Source: Euleptes europaea | Lineage: Eukaryota; Chordata; Lepidosauria; Squamata; Sphaerodactylidae | DNA length: 64,000 nucleotides | Assembly: GCF_029931775.1 (NCBI RefSeq) | Contig: NC_079323.1 | Span: 779,001 to 843,000, forward strand | Direction of reading: 5' to 3' | Shown: in pieces, positions 1 to 15,002 of the stretch | How the letters are laid out: each line of letters opens with the position of its first letter | Position numbering within the stretch: position 1 is the first letter of the stretch | Made by a program: the position numbers and the translations under genes | Notes under the pieces: generated by a model | What the model saw: the letters and a program-made list of their open reading frames with translations, nothing else | The model's database searches: none | Told to the model about the DNA's origin: nothing

Positions 1-240
1 CAGTGCCCATAACTGGACACAGGACTCCAGAAGAGGTCTGGCTAGCAAGGCACACAGTGAAACAACTGTTTCTTGTGACTTGGGCACAATGTTAATGCAA
101 CTCAAAAGCCCATTTGCTGTCTTTGCAGTTGCATCAGACTACCAACTCCTGTTCAGCTTGTGATCAACTGTGTTAATTTGGCCCTCCTAAGCAGGATTCC
201 TATTTTCATGGGGTTTTACAGGTTTTATGGCAATCCTGAG
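1..240 (-). mobile_element. Old CR1-type LINE fragment
   Basis: Text such as actggacacaggactccag and the later gcatcagactaccaactcc / gttcagcttgtgatcaac follows CR1 3'-region sequence in reverse orientation. It is diverged and runs off the left edge. Confidence 0.55.
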
Positions 241-587
241 AGCCTTTTCACATGAACTACTGCCAAACTAGGTATCCCCCCCATCTTATACTGGTTTATG
301 TGTCTTATACTTGTGTCATTTTAAAAACAAACCAAGCAAAAACATTACCCTTCTAGCCACAGCATCCCATTTTTAACACCAGAGTTTGTGTCACTTGCCT
401 CTATATGCTGCATTTAAAACCCACCAAATAATCCAAAAATGCAAACCATCTTATTTATTGAGTTCTTCTGGTGAAGGAACTGAATACATATTTGGACACA
501 TAACTTGCTCTAGTAGCAAGCAGAGCTCAGTATTACTAAATATGCCCCCCACACACACCCTTCTCAATCTACTTTTGCATTCCTTCC

Positions 588-835
588 TGACCTGGATAGC
601 CCAGGCTGGCTCAATCTCATCAGTTCTCGGAAGCTAAGCAGGGTTGTCCCTGGCTAGTACTTGGATGGGGGTCCACCGAGGAATACCAGGGGTTGTGACA
701 CAGGGGCAGGCAATGACAAAGCACCTCCGAACATCTCTTGCTTTGAAAACCGTACAAGGGCACCATGTCAGCTGCGACTTGACGGCACTCCCCACCACCA
801 TTCTTCTGCAGGATTCACCTTTTGTGTTGTTTAGG
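588..835 (+). mobile_element. 5S-rRNA-derived SINE
   Basis: The 5' part matches 5S rRNA (GAAGCTAAGCAGGGT, then TAGTACTTGGATGGGGGTCC and GAATACCAGGG). It continues into a tail ending near GTCAGCTGCGACTTGACGGC. It is a SINE and not a 5S gene, because the tail and divergence recur at 6.5 and 18.7 kb. Confidence 0.8.
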
Positions 836-900
836 CCTCTTATGAACACATGAAGCTGCCTTCTGCTGACTCAGACCCCTGGTCCATCAAGGTCAGTATT

Positions 901-1450
901 CCAAGACACTGAAAGACTGGACAATTCTACCAACTATTTTGTCAGATTGCACAGAGAAGCCATTGAAATTCATAAACATCAGCACAACTTTAACAGAAGA
1001 GAGTTTAAGAATGAATAAGGCTTGGCTTCCTGTCCTGAAGACCTCCAGACTAACAAAGACTACAGTCCACAATAGCCGTGCGGATTAGCTTTGGATTTCA
1101 CACATTGATCACTTCAGGATACAATGGTTCCATATTAACATGTGTGTGTAAAGTGCCATCAAGTCTCATTAGCACATTATCTTGATACTTACAGGACAAT
1201 GATTAGCACATTATCTTGATACTTACAGGACAATGATTAGCACATTACCTTTGATACTTTTTTCAGGACAATGATTAAGCTCAACCCAACCCCTTTCTGA
1301 CTATATATTACTCTTCCTACACACTTGACACTGAGAGACACGGTCCTTCAGTGTTACTCCTCTGAAGATGCCGGCCACAGCTGCTGGCGAAACGTCAGGA
1401 AAGAAAATACCAAGACCACGGTCACACAGCCCGGATAACCTACCAGAACC
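901..1450 (+). mobile_element. Truncated Penelope-like element inserted in a SINE
   Basis: It shares its sequence with the copy at 47.4-48.3 kb: the end of the endonuclease frame (ccaagacactgaaagactgg, agaagccattgaaattcata), an untranslated part with three tandem ~41-bp units (about 1185-1275) and the terminal part with cttctgaagatgcc-like and ggcgaaacgtcaggaaag text. A target duplication of 12 bp (889-900 and 1451-1462) brackets it. It is 5'-truncated and not autonomous. Confidence 0.75.
1362..1396 (+). ncRNA. Hammerhead-ribozyme-like core in Penelope-like element
   Basis: CTGAAGA (1362-1368), a stem II with GCCGGC and GCTGGC arms, then GAAA (1389-1392). This is the CUGANGA-stem II-GAAA core of hammerhead ribozymes, known to occur in Penelope-like elements. 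I could not establish clean stems I and III here, so self-cleavage is not claimed. Confidence 0.5.
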
Positions 1451-1734
1451 AAGGTCAATATTGTCTACTCAGACTGGCAGCAGCTCTCCAGGGTCTCATG
1501 CTGCGGTCTTTAACGTGACCTACTGTTTGATTCTTATTCGCTGGGGATTCAACCTGGGACTTTCTGCATGCCACGATGTTCTGCCCCTGAACCACAGCCC
1601 CTCCATGCTGATTGCTCCAGGGAGAAAGTAGGACAACTCCTGCTTCCTAAACCCCCTAGCATTCTATCTCAGCAGCCAGGTGGCCCCTTAAAAGTCTTCT
1701 TCCTGATAAGTCAGGCCTTGCCTTAGTGATGCAT

Positions 1735-1925
1735 GCACGATGAAGTGGCTATTGGACTAGGATCAAACCCACATTTGGCCCCAAAGCTTGCTGGGTGACC
1801 TTGAGCCAGTCACACACTCTTGGCCTAACCATCCTCACCAGATAGGTATGAGGATAAACTGAAGACGGGGAGAACAATGAAAGCCACTCTGTGCTCCTTG
1901 AAGGAAGGATGGCATAAAAAGGGTC
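1735..1925 (+). mobile_element. Sauria-like SINE fragment
   Basis: Recognised by gctgggtgaccttgagccag, cagtcacacactctt and the following cctcaccagatag...ggataaac text, ending near gccactctgtgctccttg. It is a diverged copy without a clear 5' end. Confidence 0.5.
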
Positions 1926-2104
1926 TCCCCTTAATTAGGTGTCTACATCACCTAATTAAGATATTGCTTGGTGTGGCTGAGGATATGCATTTCTTCGTCA
2001 TTGGGCTCAGCCAGGGGCTCACAGCCTTTCAGGAGTCTGGAGATGCTCACCTTTGGCTATCGCATTTGTATCCACTTTGTGAAAGGGGCTCAGGAGGATA
2101 TACA

Positions 2105-2262
2105 TAGCTCTCAGCCTCCTCCATTTTGCCCCAACAACCCTGTGAGGTAGGCTAGGTTGGGAGAAAGCAATTGGCCCCAAAGGCCATGCAGTAAGCTTTG
2201 AGGTATAGGAGGGATTTGAACCTGGATTTGCCAGGTCCTAATCTGACAACCAAAAGCATTTT
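2105..2262 (-). mobile_element. Diverged tRNA-type SINE
   Basis: Reverse-oriented: ccctgtgaggtaggctaggt, then gatttgaacctggatttgcc (B-box region) and the 5' end near ctgacaacc. Old and incomplete. Confidence 0.45.
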
Positions 2263-2349
2263 GGCTGATTCGAGATCACTACTGTTGCGTCCATCTCCTG
2301 GCAGGATGGATTCCTGTATAAAAGTGTGGCCCCACTAGGGGGTAGTGAA

Positions 2350-2578
2350 GGGTTAACAGCTCCAGCATGGGAAATTCCTGGAGATTTTGGGATGGAGCCT
2401 GGGGAGGGGAGGGTTTGAAGAGGGGAGGGACGGCAGCAGGGGATAATGCCAGACAGTCCACCCTCCAAAGCTGCCATTTTCTCCAGGGGGAAACTGTAGT
2501 TTGGAGATCAGTTGTAATTCTGGGAACTCTCCAGGCCCCACCTGGAGATTGTCCCACTACCCTAGGGTTGACAAACCC
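2350..2578 (+). mobile_element. Short hAT-type element (gggttgccaac family)
   Basis: A member of the ~210-bp family seen around ten times in the window: ggaaattcctggagatttt, ggagcctggggaggg, gccattttctccaggggg and gtagtttggagatcagttgt, ending cctagggttgac. No coding capacity. Confidence 0.65.
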
Positions 2579-3180
2579 TCGTCTCTTGCGGTAAACGCAA
2601 AGATCTTGTGGCACCCGAATGACTGAAGCTTTTTGGGGCTAGTGTACACATTAAAAAAAAACTTTTTTGCAACTTCTTAAAACATTTCCCTCTAGTCAAC
2701 CAAATACAGTGGACACCACAAAACCCGCAAAGTTGCACTGAGAGCTGTCCCCTGTCCCTCACTATCTCTCTGCATCATTTTGCGTCCTTCATGTTTTGAA
2801 TGCTCAGATTTTTCTGCAACCAAGGTCAAATGTCACACTGCTGCTCTTGGCAAGGAGAAAAATGAGAGCCCCAACAGCAGGAGCAGCCGAGTTCTAATGG
2901 CATAATTCCAAGCAGGTTCTACTAAGACCAGATGATGCAAAATGGATTCCCCCCCCCCCCAAGTTCAGTCATCCTGTGTGTGAGAGATGTGCACAAACTG
3001 TGTGTTCTCCCACTGAGCTACGTTACATGTCCCCTCTGTAGGGGACACACACACACACCCATGGCTGGTCTTCCAAACAGGGCTGAGTAAAACCTCTCCC
3101 CAGTGGCAAGCTGAAGTTCTGTGCTGTCACATCTCCCTCAGCAATCACATCACTCAAGCCTGCAGGGTCTTTACAAAAAG

Positions 3181-3186
3181 TTTATT
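3181..3186 (-). promoter_or_regulatory. RPS11: RPS11 poly(A) signal AATAAA
   Basis: TTTATT on the plus strand reads AATAAA on the minus strand, 29 bases past the RPS11 stop codon. A short 3' UTR of about 50 bases is typical of ribosomal protein genes. The sequence after it (TTTTTGTAAAGACC) would hold the cleavage site. Confidence 0.85.
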
Positions 3187-3214
3187 TGCACATCCCAACA
3201 GACAAGAATAGACT

Positions 3215-8131
<4,917 letters not shown>

Positions 8132-8146
<15 letters not shown>

Positions 8147-8175
8147 CTTGGGCCTCGCGATGCGGAAAGAGGCCG
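8132..8175 (-). promoter_or_regulatory. RPS11: RPS11 first exon and 5' TOP-like transcription start
   Basis: Reading the minus strand down from 8172, the sequence CCTCTTTCCGCA lies about 16-26 bases before the ATG at 8146. A C followed by a pyrimidine run is the 5' TOP signature of ribosomal protein mRNAs and would place them under mTOR/LARP1 translational control (known for the class). The exact start base is inferred. No TATA box is evident, which suits a CpG-island ribosomal protein promoter. Confidence 0.7.
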
Positions 8176-8697
8176 CCCGCGGGACGCCGGGACGCCTCGT
8201 GGGGCCCCGCCCGGAAGTGACGCTCCGCCGCGGCCCCGCCCGCCTCCGCTCGCGACCATAGAGGCGCCGCCGCCCGCCCTTGGCCCGGGAAGGAGCTCGA
8301 GGCCTAGAGGGGCCGCCTGGTCCCGCCCGCTGGGGGGCGCCGTTTTGCCGGGGCCTCCGGAGGGAGGGGAGGGGGGGACGCGGGGGGTTCTGTCTGTCCC
8401 CGCAGCTCGCTGGTTGTCGTCATCATTTTATTTTATTTGCAGTCGTAGACCATGAAACAAATTCAGTTTACGTTACTGAATAATGTAGAGTAAAATAAGT
8501 ACAAAATACAATTAAAATTTAAATGCTTAAAAATGTGCAAAAAAAAAATGCTGAGGAGGCGTGACCTTTGCAGACTGACCCCCCGGCCCCCCAGACCCCA
8601 TTTCCCTCTCTACCTCCCCCCCCAAACAGGCTCATGCAGACAAGCCTGCCTAATGGCGACGAGCTGTGCGGCAGTGCGAGCCTGCTGGGTGTCCAGC

Positions 8698-9140
8698 CAG
8701 GGTTGCCAACCTCCAGGCTGCCCCATTCCGGGAGCTTTGAGAGTGGAGCCCGGGGAGAGTAGAGTTTGGGGGAGGGGGCAGGGGGGAAGCTCAGCAGGCT
8801 ATAATGCCATGGAGGCCCCCCCCCCCAACAGCCGGGTCTTTTTCCCTCCAGGGGAACTGAACTTCGTCATCTGAAGATCAGCTGTAATTCTGGGAGAACT
8901 CCCGCCTGGAAATTGGCAACTAGGGTTGCCAGCTCCGGATTGTGATAAAGCTGGAGATTTTTTGGGGGGTTGAGCCTGAGGAGGGAGGGGTTTGGGAGGG
9001 GCAGGAGCTCCGCATGGTGTCATGCCACAGAGTCCACCTCCCCAAGCAGCCATTTTCTCTAGGGGAGCTGATCTCTGGCGCCTGGAGGTCAGTTTTAATA
9101 GTGGGAGAACTCCAGCCAGCCCCTGGAGGATGGCAGCCCT
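8698..9140 (+). mobile_element. Two adjacent short hAT-type elements
   Basis: Two copies of the gggttgccaac family in the same direction: 8698-8928 (gggttgccaacctccaggct … gcctggaaattggcaacta) and 8929-9140 (gggttgccagctccgg … ccctggaggatggcagccct). A further fragment in reverse lies at about 9245-9295 (caaatctctaggaatttccc). Confidence 0.6.
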
Positions 9141-9321
9141 AAATGGGGACTCTCCAGATTAGAATACAGATTAGCATCACAGGAGAAAATGGCAGCGGTG
9201 GGCTCTGTGGAACTAACAGCCCTGCCGAACCCCTTCCTCTCCAGCCTTCACCCCCAAATCTCTAGGAATTTCCCAGCCAGAGGTTGGCAACTCGAAGATT
9301 AACAGCGTAGCAGGTCTGCTG

Positions 9322-9545
9322 CCCCAGCCATGATCCACATGAAGGTGCCTTGTACTGAATCAGACCTTTGGCCCATCAAAGTCAGTATTGCCTACTCAGA
9401 CCGGCAGCGGCTCTCCAGGGTCTCAGGCAGGGGTCTTCCTCATAACCTACTTGCCTGGTCCCTTTAACTGGAGATGCCGGGGATTGAACCTGGGACCTTC
9501 TGCATGCCAAGCAGATGCTCTACTACTGAGCCACAGCCCCTCTGC
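9322..9545 (-). mobile_element. tRNA-derived SINE, near full length
   Basis: Reverse-oriented, with tail acatgaaggtgccttgtactg, body ctccagggtctcaggcaggg, and B and A box region ggggattgaacctgggacc … gctctactactgagccacag. A good reference copy of the commonest SINE in the window. Confidence 0.85.
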
Positions 9546-9699
9546 TGTGGGTGCCATGTGGCAGCGCTCGCTCCCTCACTCTTCCAAAAGCCCTCTCTTC
9601 TTGGCATTGCCAGGTAGCCTGTTCACAGCCTCGACTGCTGAAACGATGCTGCTTGCTGCTGCCTGGTTCATGTGTTGCAGGGAGTGCACAGACGTCTAT

Positions 9700-10101
9700 A
9701 AGAAGGAACCAGTGCTTGTTCAGGATCAGTACCTGGATACGTGTGGAGTTTAAATCACAAAGTCTGATCTGCATGTGTTGAATACAACATGAGAATTAAT
9801 CAGCACACTAAGCTAAATGTACACTGAACAGATTGTGTGTGCATATGCAATCACCTGTGAACAGGGCTAGAAGCCCTGTGAGCACACATGTATCCTGCAT
9901 GTACATGTGTACATCTGATCGTAAGCAAGAACCAACTTACATTCACCTGACAAATGAAAGTGGGGACCAGTACCTGGATAACTGTGGAGTTTAAATCACA
10001 TGTTGAATGTAACATGAGAATTACTTGGCAAACAAAGAAAAACCAAGTATACACTGTCCACAGAAGGCATGTGCATTCACTAACTTTTGAACAGGGTTAG
10101 C
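9700..10101. repeat. Direct repeat pair, family unknown
   Basis: Two related units, about 9700-9873 and 9925-10101, share accagtgcttgttcagg-like starts, cagtacctggata then tgtggagtttaaatcac, acatgagaatta, and an end gaacagggctag/gaacagggttag. No coding potential and no family recognised. Confidence 0.6.
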
Positions 10102-10324
10102 ATTGGCCTGCATAGAGAAGCCTTGAGGATTTGTGATATGATTGGAAGGACCACAGCAGCACCATTAATGCCTATCTTGATGTGCCCTTGATTGGGGGGG
10201 GGTTCTACCCACCTTTTCATTGATTGCTAGGTAGCTCTGGGGGAAGACCCTGGATCTTAGATGTTGATAATTTTGTTCATGGCTCAGCACAGACAGTCCT
10301 ATAGTAAACAATCCAAATAACAAT

Positions 10325-10440
10325 GGGTTTGTAGCAGTAGAAAAGAGCAAGAGTCCTTTGAGCACCTTATAGATTAACAACATTTCTGGCAGGGTGTGAA
10401 TTTTTGTGAGCCACAGCTCACTTCTTCAGATACAGCTAGA
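10325..10440 (-). mobile_element. Penelope-type 3' end with hammerhead-like text, copy 1
   Basis: On the minus strand: CTGAAGA, a GTGAGC/GCTCAC hairpin, then A-rich sequence and an end reading aatctataaggtgctcaaag. This motif is a common terminal part of reptile retroelements that I attribute to Penelope-like elements (inference). Confidence 0.45.
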
Positions 10441-10779
10441 ATGTGAGTCCATCTGTCCTTAAGTACAGAAGAGTGAATGAGACACTCATTGCCACAATGG
10501 CAATGTAAATGTCAAAAGCAAGTAAATGACATTAGCAGGTGTGATTGGATCAGGTATGATATGGAGAGGGGTTGTAGGCTTGGAGAAATCAGCATTGGTA
10601 ATGAGACAGGAATCCCAGGTCTCTACTCAGTCCAGGAGAATGCATAGTCTTGAGCTTCATTATTAGTCGTAATTCAGCAGTCTCTCTTTCTAATCTCCCT
10701 TTGAAATCCCTGTGTAAGAGAGACTGCTACTCTTAAATCAGCAACTGAATGTCCTGGAAGGTTAAAATGTCCCCTACCC

Positions 10780-10935
10780 CTGGTTTCTGGCAGGGTCTAA
10801 GCTTTCCTGAGCCACAGCTCACTTCCTCAGATACAGCTAGAACGTGAGTCCATCTATCCTTAAGTAGAGACGAGTGAATTAGACACACAATGGCAATGTA
10901 AATGTAAAATTGAATGCCAGGTACTGAAGATACAA
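10780..10935 (-). mobile_element. Penelope-type 3' end with hammerhead-like text, copy 2
   Basis: Same unit as 10375-10540 repeated about 400 bases on. Here the minus-strand core is complete in form: CTGAGGA, stem II (TGAGC with GCTCA), then GAAA (about 10805-10835). Confidence 0.45.
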
Positions 10936-11212
10936 ATTTTATAGAAGACACAAGCAAAGCCAATTAATGATATATATTTTTTACTTTATATTTTACTTAA
11001 AATACAAACATGCTTAAAACAACAACATTCTTACAGTATTTTCTTTTGTCTAACAGTCTTTGATCACTGACATCTCGGGATGGGGGGGCTGCCTTGGCTG
11101 GCTCATGGGCCAGATAAGAGCTTTCAAGGGGCTGGATCTGGCCCCTCTCCCTTATATTTGGCACCTCTGATCTAAATATTTTCTTGAGATACCAATTTAC
11201 ATTCTTCAAGAT

Positions 11213-11555
11213 GGTAAGTGCTCCTTCCCTGGAGGTTTTTAAGCAGAGGCTAGATGGCCATCTGTCAGCAATGCTGATTCTGTGACCTTAGGCAGATGAT
11301 GAGAGAGAGGGCATCTTGGCCATCTTCTGGTCACTGGGGGTGTGTGGGGGAGGTAGTTGTGAATTTCCTGCACTGTGCAGGGGGTTGGACTAGATGACCC
11401 TGGTGGTCCCTTCCGACTCTTAAGATTCCATGATAATGCTACAAAGTTCATGTGGTAAACACCTACTTCTCAGGGATATTGTAGCTGCAGTTCCTGTGTT
11501 GACAGGAGTTGGACTAGATGACCTTGGCGGTCCCTTCCAACTCTGAGATGAAATA
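11213..11555 (+). mobile_element. CR1-type LINE 3' ends
   Basis: 11213-11440 runs from ctggaggtttttaagcagag to ctggtggtcccttccgact. A second short 3' end (ttggactagatgaccttggc) follows at 11496-11555. Both are untranslated 3' regions of CR1-like LINEs. Confidence 0.75.
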
Positions 11556-11629
11556 AATAAACTGAAGGCTCTGAGAGCCACAACAAACTGCACTTGCTAC
11601 TTTGCAGGGATTAATTTTAGAACCTTTCC

Positions 11630-11700
11630 AGAATTTATTTATTTTTTTCAGATTTGTAGCCTGCCCCTCCCCAGCAAGTCAGCTCAGGGCAGGTTAGTAG
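11630..11700 (-). mobile_element. SINE tail fragment
   Basis: tttatttatttttttcagat followed by gtagcctgcccctccccagc resembles the reversed 3' end of a Sauria-type SINE. Short. Confidence 0.4.
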
Positions 11701-11971
11701 TGGAATCCAGAATAGAGTGAACTTCCTGAACAATCCTGAAAAAGAACTCGGAAAATCAGCTCATCCTTCCTGAGGAAGTCTCAGTCCAGGTTTTCAGCCC
11801 CCAGATGAAGCTGCTGAGGTTGGCTTTGCAGGTCACTTGGTAGAGTTCCTCCTTGCCTCTCGAGTCCTGAATGGCTTTTAGTCCAAGACCGAAAACAGCA
11901 GCTCTTGAATGTGTTCAGGTCCTCTCCTTCGCAGCCTGAGGGGATGTGTTGCTTGCTTACTATTCCTGCTT

Positions 11972-12925
11972 TTAGGAGATGTCTTTCTTCCTCGAGAGGA
12001 GGCTGACCACCTTGTCCCGGATCAGTTTGGTCTTTATGCCATACACGATGGGATTGCAGAGAGGGGGCACCAGGATGTAGAAGTTGCCAATGAGGATGTG
12101 GATGTAGGGGGCCACGTTGTGGCCGAAGCGGTGTGTGAGGAAGGAGAAGAGGGCAGGTGTGTAGGCCAAGACAATCACACAGATGTGGGAGCCGCAGGTG
12201 TTGAAGGCCTTGGCTTGGGCTTCTTGCGACGGCAGCCTCAGCACAGTCAAGATAATTTTGGCATAGGAGACGCCAATGAAGAGTAGATCCAGACCCACCA
12301 CAAGCAGAGCCACCGTGAGGCCGTACAAGTTGCTGACCACAGTGCCGGCACAGGCCAACCGGACAATACCCATGTGCTCGCAGTATGTGTGAGGGACCAC
12401 GTTCGTCCGGCAATAGGGGAGTCTGCTGGCAAGGATGGGAAATGGAGAGGTCAAGACGGCCCCCCTCACAACGGCTAGGCAGCCAATCTTCACAATGGCC
12501 GGGTTTGTCAGGATGGTCGCGTACCGTAGTGGCTGGCAGATTGCCACATAGCGGTCAAAGGCCATGGCCAACAGTATGGCCGACTCAATGATGGAGAGTG
12601 CATGGATGAAGAACATCTGCAGCAGGCACCCTTCAAAGCGGATCTCATGGGAGCCAAACCAGAAGAGGCAGAGCATCTTGGGAACCACAGAGGTAGAGCC
12701 AGCCAGGTCCACCACAGCCAGCATGCAGAGGAAGAGATACATGGGCTCGTGCAGGCTCTCCTCCACCCAGATGATCAGCACGATGGTGCAGTTCCCCAGC
12801 ACGGTCACCATGTAGATGAAGCAGAGCGGGATGGAGAGCCAGATGTGGGCAGCCTCTAAGCCTGGGATCCCCACCAGGAAGAAGATTGAAGGGTGGAAAC
12901 TGCTGCTCTGGTTGACACCAGACAT
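11972..12925 (-). CDS. Class I olfactory receptor, OR52-like
   Basis: Seven-helix, G-protein-coupled odorant receptor of the olfactory neuron surface, single coding exon, 317 residues. I chose the ATG at 12925 because it gives the family-length N-terminus with an N-glycosylation site (NQS, residues 5-7) and then PSIFFLVGIPGLE. The open frame continues upstream to 13057, but that part resembles no receptor. Motifs in order: GNC at the end of TM1 (44-46), PMYLFLCMLA in TM2, conserved loop Cys100, MAFDRYVAIC (121-130), the ECL2 stretch HTYCEHM, the TM6 region FSFLTHRFGHN and PLCNPIVYGIKTK in TM7. HTYCEHM and THRFGHN are typical of the OR52 group. No stops or frame breaks. A CR1 LINE lies directly upstream. 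The ligand is unknown. Confidence 0.95.
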   Translation of the reverse strand: MSGVNQSSSFHPSIFFLVGIPGLEAAHIWLSIPLCFIYMVTVLGNCTIVLIIWVEESLHEPMYLFLCMLAVVDLAGSTSVVPKMLCLFWFGSHEIRFEGCLLQMFFIHALSIIESAILLAMAFDRYVAICQPLRYATILTNPAIVKIGCLAVVRGAVLTSPFPILASRLPYCRTNVVPHTYCEHMGIVRLACAGTVVSNLYGLTVALLVVGLDLLFIGVSYAKIILTVLRLPSQEAQAKAFNTCGSHICVIVLAYTPALFSFLTHRFGHNVAPYIHILIGNFYILVPPLCNPIVYGIKTKLIRDKVVSLLSRKKDIS

Positions 12926-12999
12926 GCTAGAGTGGAGAAAGCTTGGGCCTCTTCCTGGTGCTTGTACAAATGCAAAAAATAAATAAATAATAAGGGCAA

Positions 13000-13672
13000 A
13001 TGGGATCTTGGGCTGCATTAACAGAAGTAGAGTGTCCAGATATGTGAAATAAGTCACTTTACTCTGCTCTGGTTAGACCTCACCTAGAGTACTGTGTTCA
13101 GTTTGGGGCACCACAATTTAAGAAGGATATAGACAAGCTGGAACATGTCCAGAGGGGGGCAACCAAGATGATGAGGGGTCTGGAGACCAAGATCTATGAG
13201 GAAAGGTTGAAGGAGCTGAGTATGTTTAAGCTGAAGAGGAGAAGTCTGAGGGGGGATATGATAACCATCTTCAAGTACTTGAAGGGCTGTCACATAGAGG
13301 ATGGTGCCGAGTTGATTTTTGTTGCCCCAGAAGGTCGGACCAGAACCAAAGGGTTGAAATTAAATCAAAAGAGTTTCCATCTAAACATTAGGAAGAACTT
13401 TCTAGCAGTTAGAGCGGTTCCTAAGTGGAACAGGCTACCTCAGGAGGTGGGTAAGCTCTCCTTCCCTGGAGGTTTTTAAGCAGAGGGTAGATGGCCATCT
13501 GTCAGTAATGCTGATTCTATGACCTTAGGCAGATGATGAGAGGGAGGACACCTTGGCCATCTTCTGGGCATGGAGTAGGGGTCACTGGGGGTGAGGTAGT
13601 TGTGAATTTCCTGCATTGTGCAGGGAGTTGGACTAGATGACCCTGGTGGTCCCTTCCAACTCTACACACGGA
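13000..13672 (+). mobile_element. CR1-type LINE, reverse-transcriptase tail and 3' UTR
   Basis: The sense frame reads the end of a CR1 reverse transcriptase (TKMMRGLETKIYEERLKEL… [20 protein letters not shown]). It is followed by the 3' region ending gttggactagatgaccctgg tggtcccttccaactc. It abuts the upstream side of the 12-kb receptor. 5'-truncated. Confidence 0.85.
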
Positions 13673-13673
13673 T

Positions 13674-14110
13674 GCATATGAACATATGAAGCTGCCTTAA
13701 ACTGAATCAGAGTCTTGTCCCATCAAGGTCAGTATTGTCTACTCAAACTGGCACCAGCTCTGCAGGGTCTCAGGCAGAGTCTTTCCCATCACCCACTGCC
13801 TGGTCCTTGTTAACTAGAGATGCTGGGGATTGAACCTGGGACCTTCTGCATGCCAACTGGTTACTCAGTCCATTCTTTCTGATAGGAAAACACACCTTGA
13901 GTACTTTCAGCAGGGCTTACTAGTGTCGGCAGAAGCATCAGGTAAATCTGTCCTTTATGGAGTCAGGCCTTTGGTCTATCAAGGTCAGAGCCAATTTCTC
14001 TGGCTGGCAGCAGCTCTCTAGGGTCTCAGGCAAAGATCTTTTGCACCACCTGCTACCTGATCCTTTCAGCTGGGGATGCTGTCAGGGGCTGAACCTGGGG
14101 CTGCGATGCT
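13674..14110 (-). mobile_element. Two tRNA-derived SINEs in a row
   Basis: 13674-13865 (acatatgaagctgccttaaa … gggattgaacctgggacctt) and 13930-14110 (gtcctttatggagtcaggcc … gctgtcaggggctgaacctg) are both reverse-oriented, the second more diverged. Confidence 0.75.
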
Positions 14111-14821
14111 CACCCACCGAGGGGCAGTCTCCCCCTAATAATGGGAGGGGGGAAGCACCAGTCAAAGGTCTGATGGCCTCTTCCCTCTGTAGCAGGTATG
14201 AAAAACAACAACAACCCTGACAGGGATCAGTGTTCCTCCCGAGCCAGAAACACATTGCTGTAACACCCACTGTTTTACTTTATTAACAGGCTTTATGAAT
14301 TCATTGACTGATAGTTTTCTTACCTGTGAACAAGCAAGAATAAACCTATATGTACCTCATGTGTTAAGTGACCCCTTCTAGTTTTTGCTGCTGTACTTCC
14401 ACCTGAATGCAGATGCTTCCACAGCCAGGGTTCTCTTCCTCTTTTCCAAGGTGGGGAAGGGAGAGTGTGAGAGCTTCGCTTCGACCTTTTCATCTTGGAC
14501 AGAGAAACTACTGTACACACTTGGGCATAATTTCTAGTGTTCCCCCCCATTGCATAACAATAATTATAGATCCTGTTCCTTTAGCAACTAAATGACAAGC
14601 AGAAACCCACAACAGATGCAGCTTTCTCCAAGTTAGAGTGTAGCAGGTGTGAGAATTTTGCCACTAAAATTAGCCAACCCCACTTCCACCACTTTCCCAA
14701 AGAAGAAATGATTACATGTTCTGCAGAGATTTATGTTGATGAATGATTAGGTTCAGCCCGTAGACTGCAGGATTTTTTGGCCTGGCAGATGCTCCAGACC
14801 TGCTTAATGGTGCCTGAGGGA
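14111..14821. other. No gene recognised
   Basis: Between SINE and CR1 copies. Contains only short open frames without recognisable protein features. Confidence 0.5.
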
Positions 14822-15000
14822 ATCATAGAATGGAATCATAGAATAATAGAGTTGGAAGGGACCACCAGGGTCATCTAGTCCAACCCCCTTCACAATGCAG
14901 GAAATTCACAACTACCTCTCCCCCACACCCCCAGTGACCCCTACTTCATGCCCAGAAAATGGCCAAGGTGCCCTGTACACCTCAATGTACAGGGAAGATT
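14822..15000 (-). mobile_element. CR1-type LINE 3' end
   Basis: Reverse-oriented: agagttggaagggaccacca, gggtcatctagtccaacccc, then gcaggaaattcacaactacc and atgcccagaaaatggccaag. Confidence 0.8.
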
Positions 15001-15002
15001 TG

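Larger units (their letters stand above)
842..1607 (-). mobile_element. tRNA-derived SINE split by a Penelope-like insertion
   Basis: Reverse-oriented SINE: tail at 842-900 (acatgaagctgccttctgctg, catcaaggtcagtatt) and body plus B and A box region at 1451-1607. The two parts are separated by the element at 901-1450, with the 12-bp sequence aaggtcartatt repeated on both sides. Confidence 0.8.

Noticed and set aside
588-835. Possible 5S rRNA gene
   Set aside because: The 5S match is diverged and fused to a non-5S tail that recurs at 6.5 and 18.7 kb, so it is a SINE.
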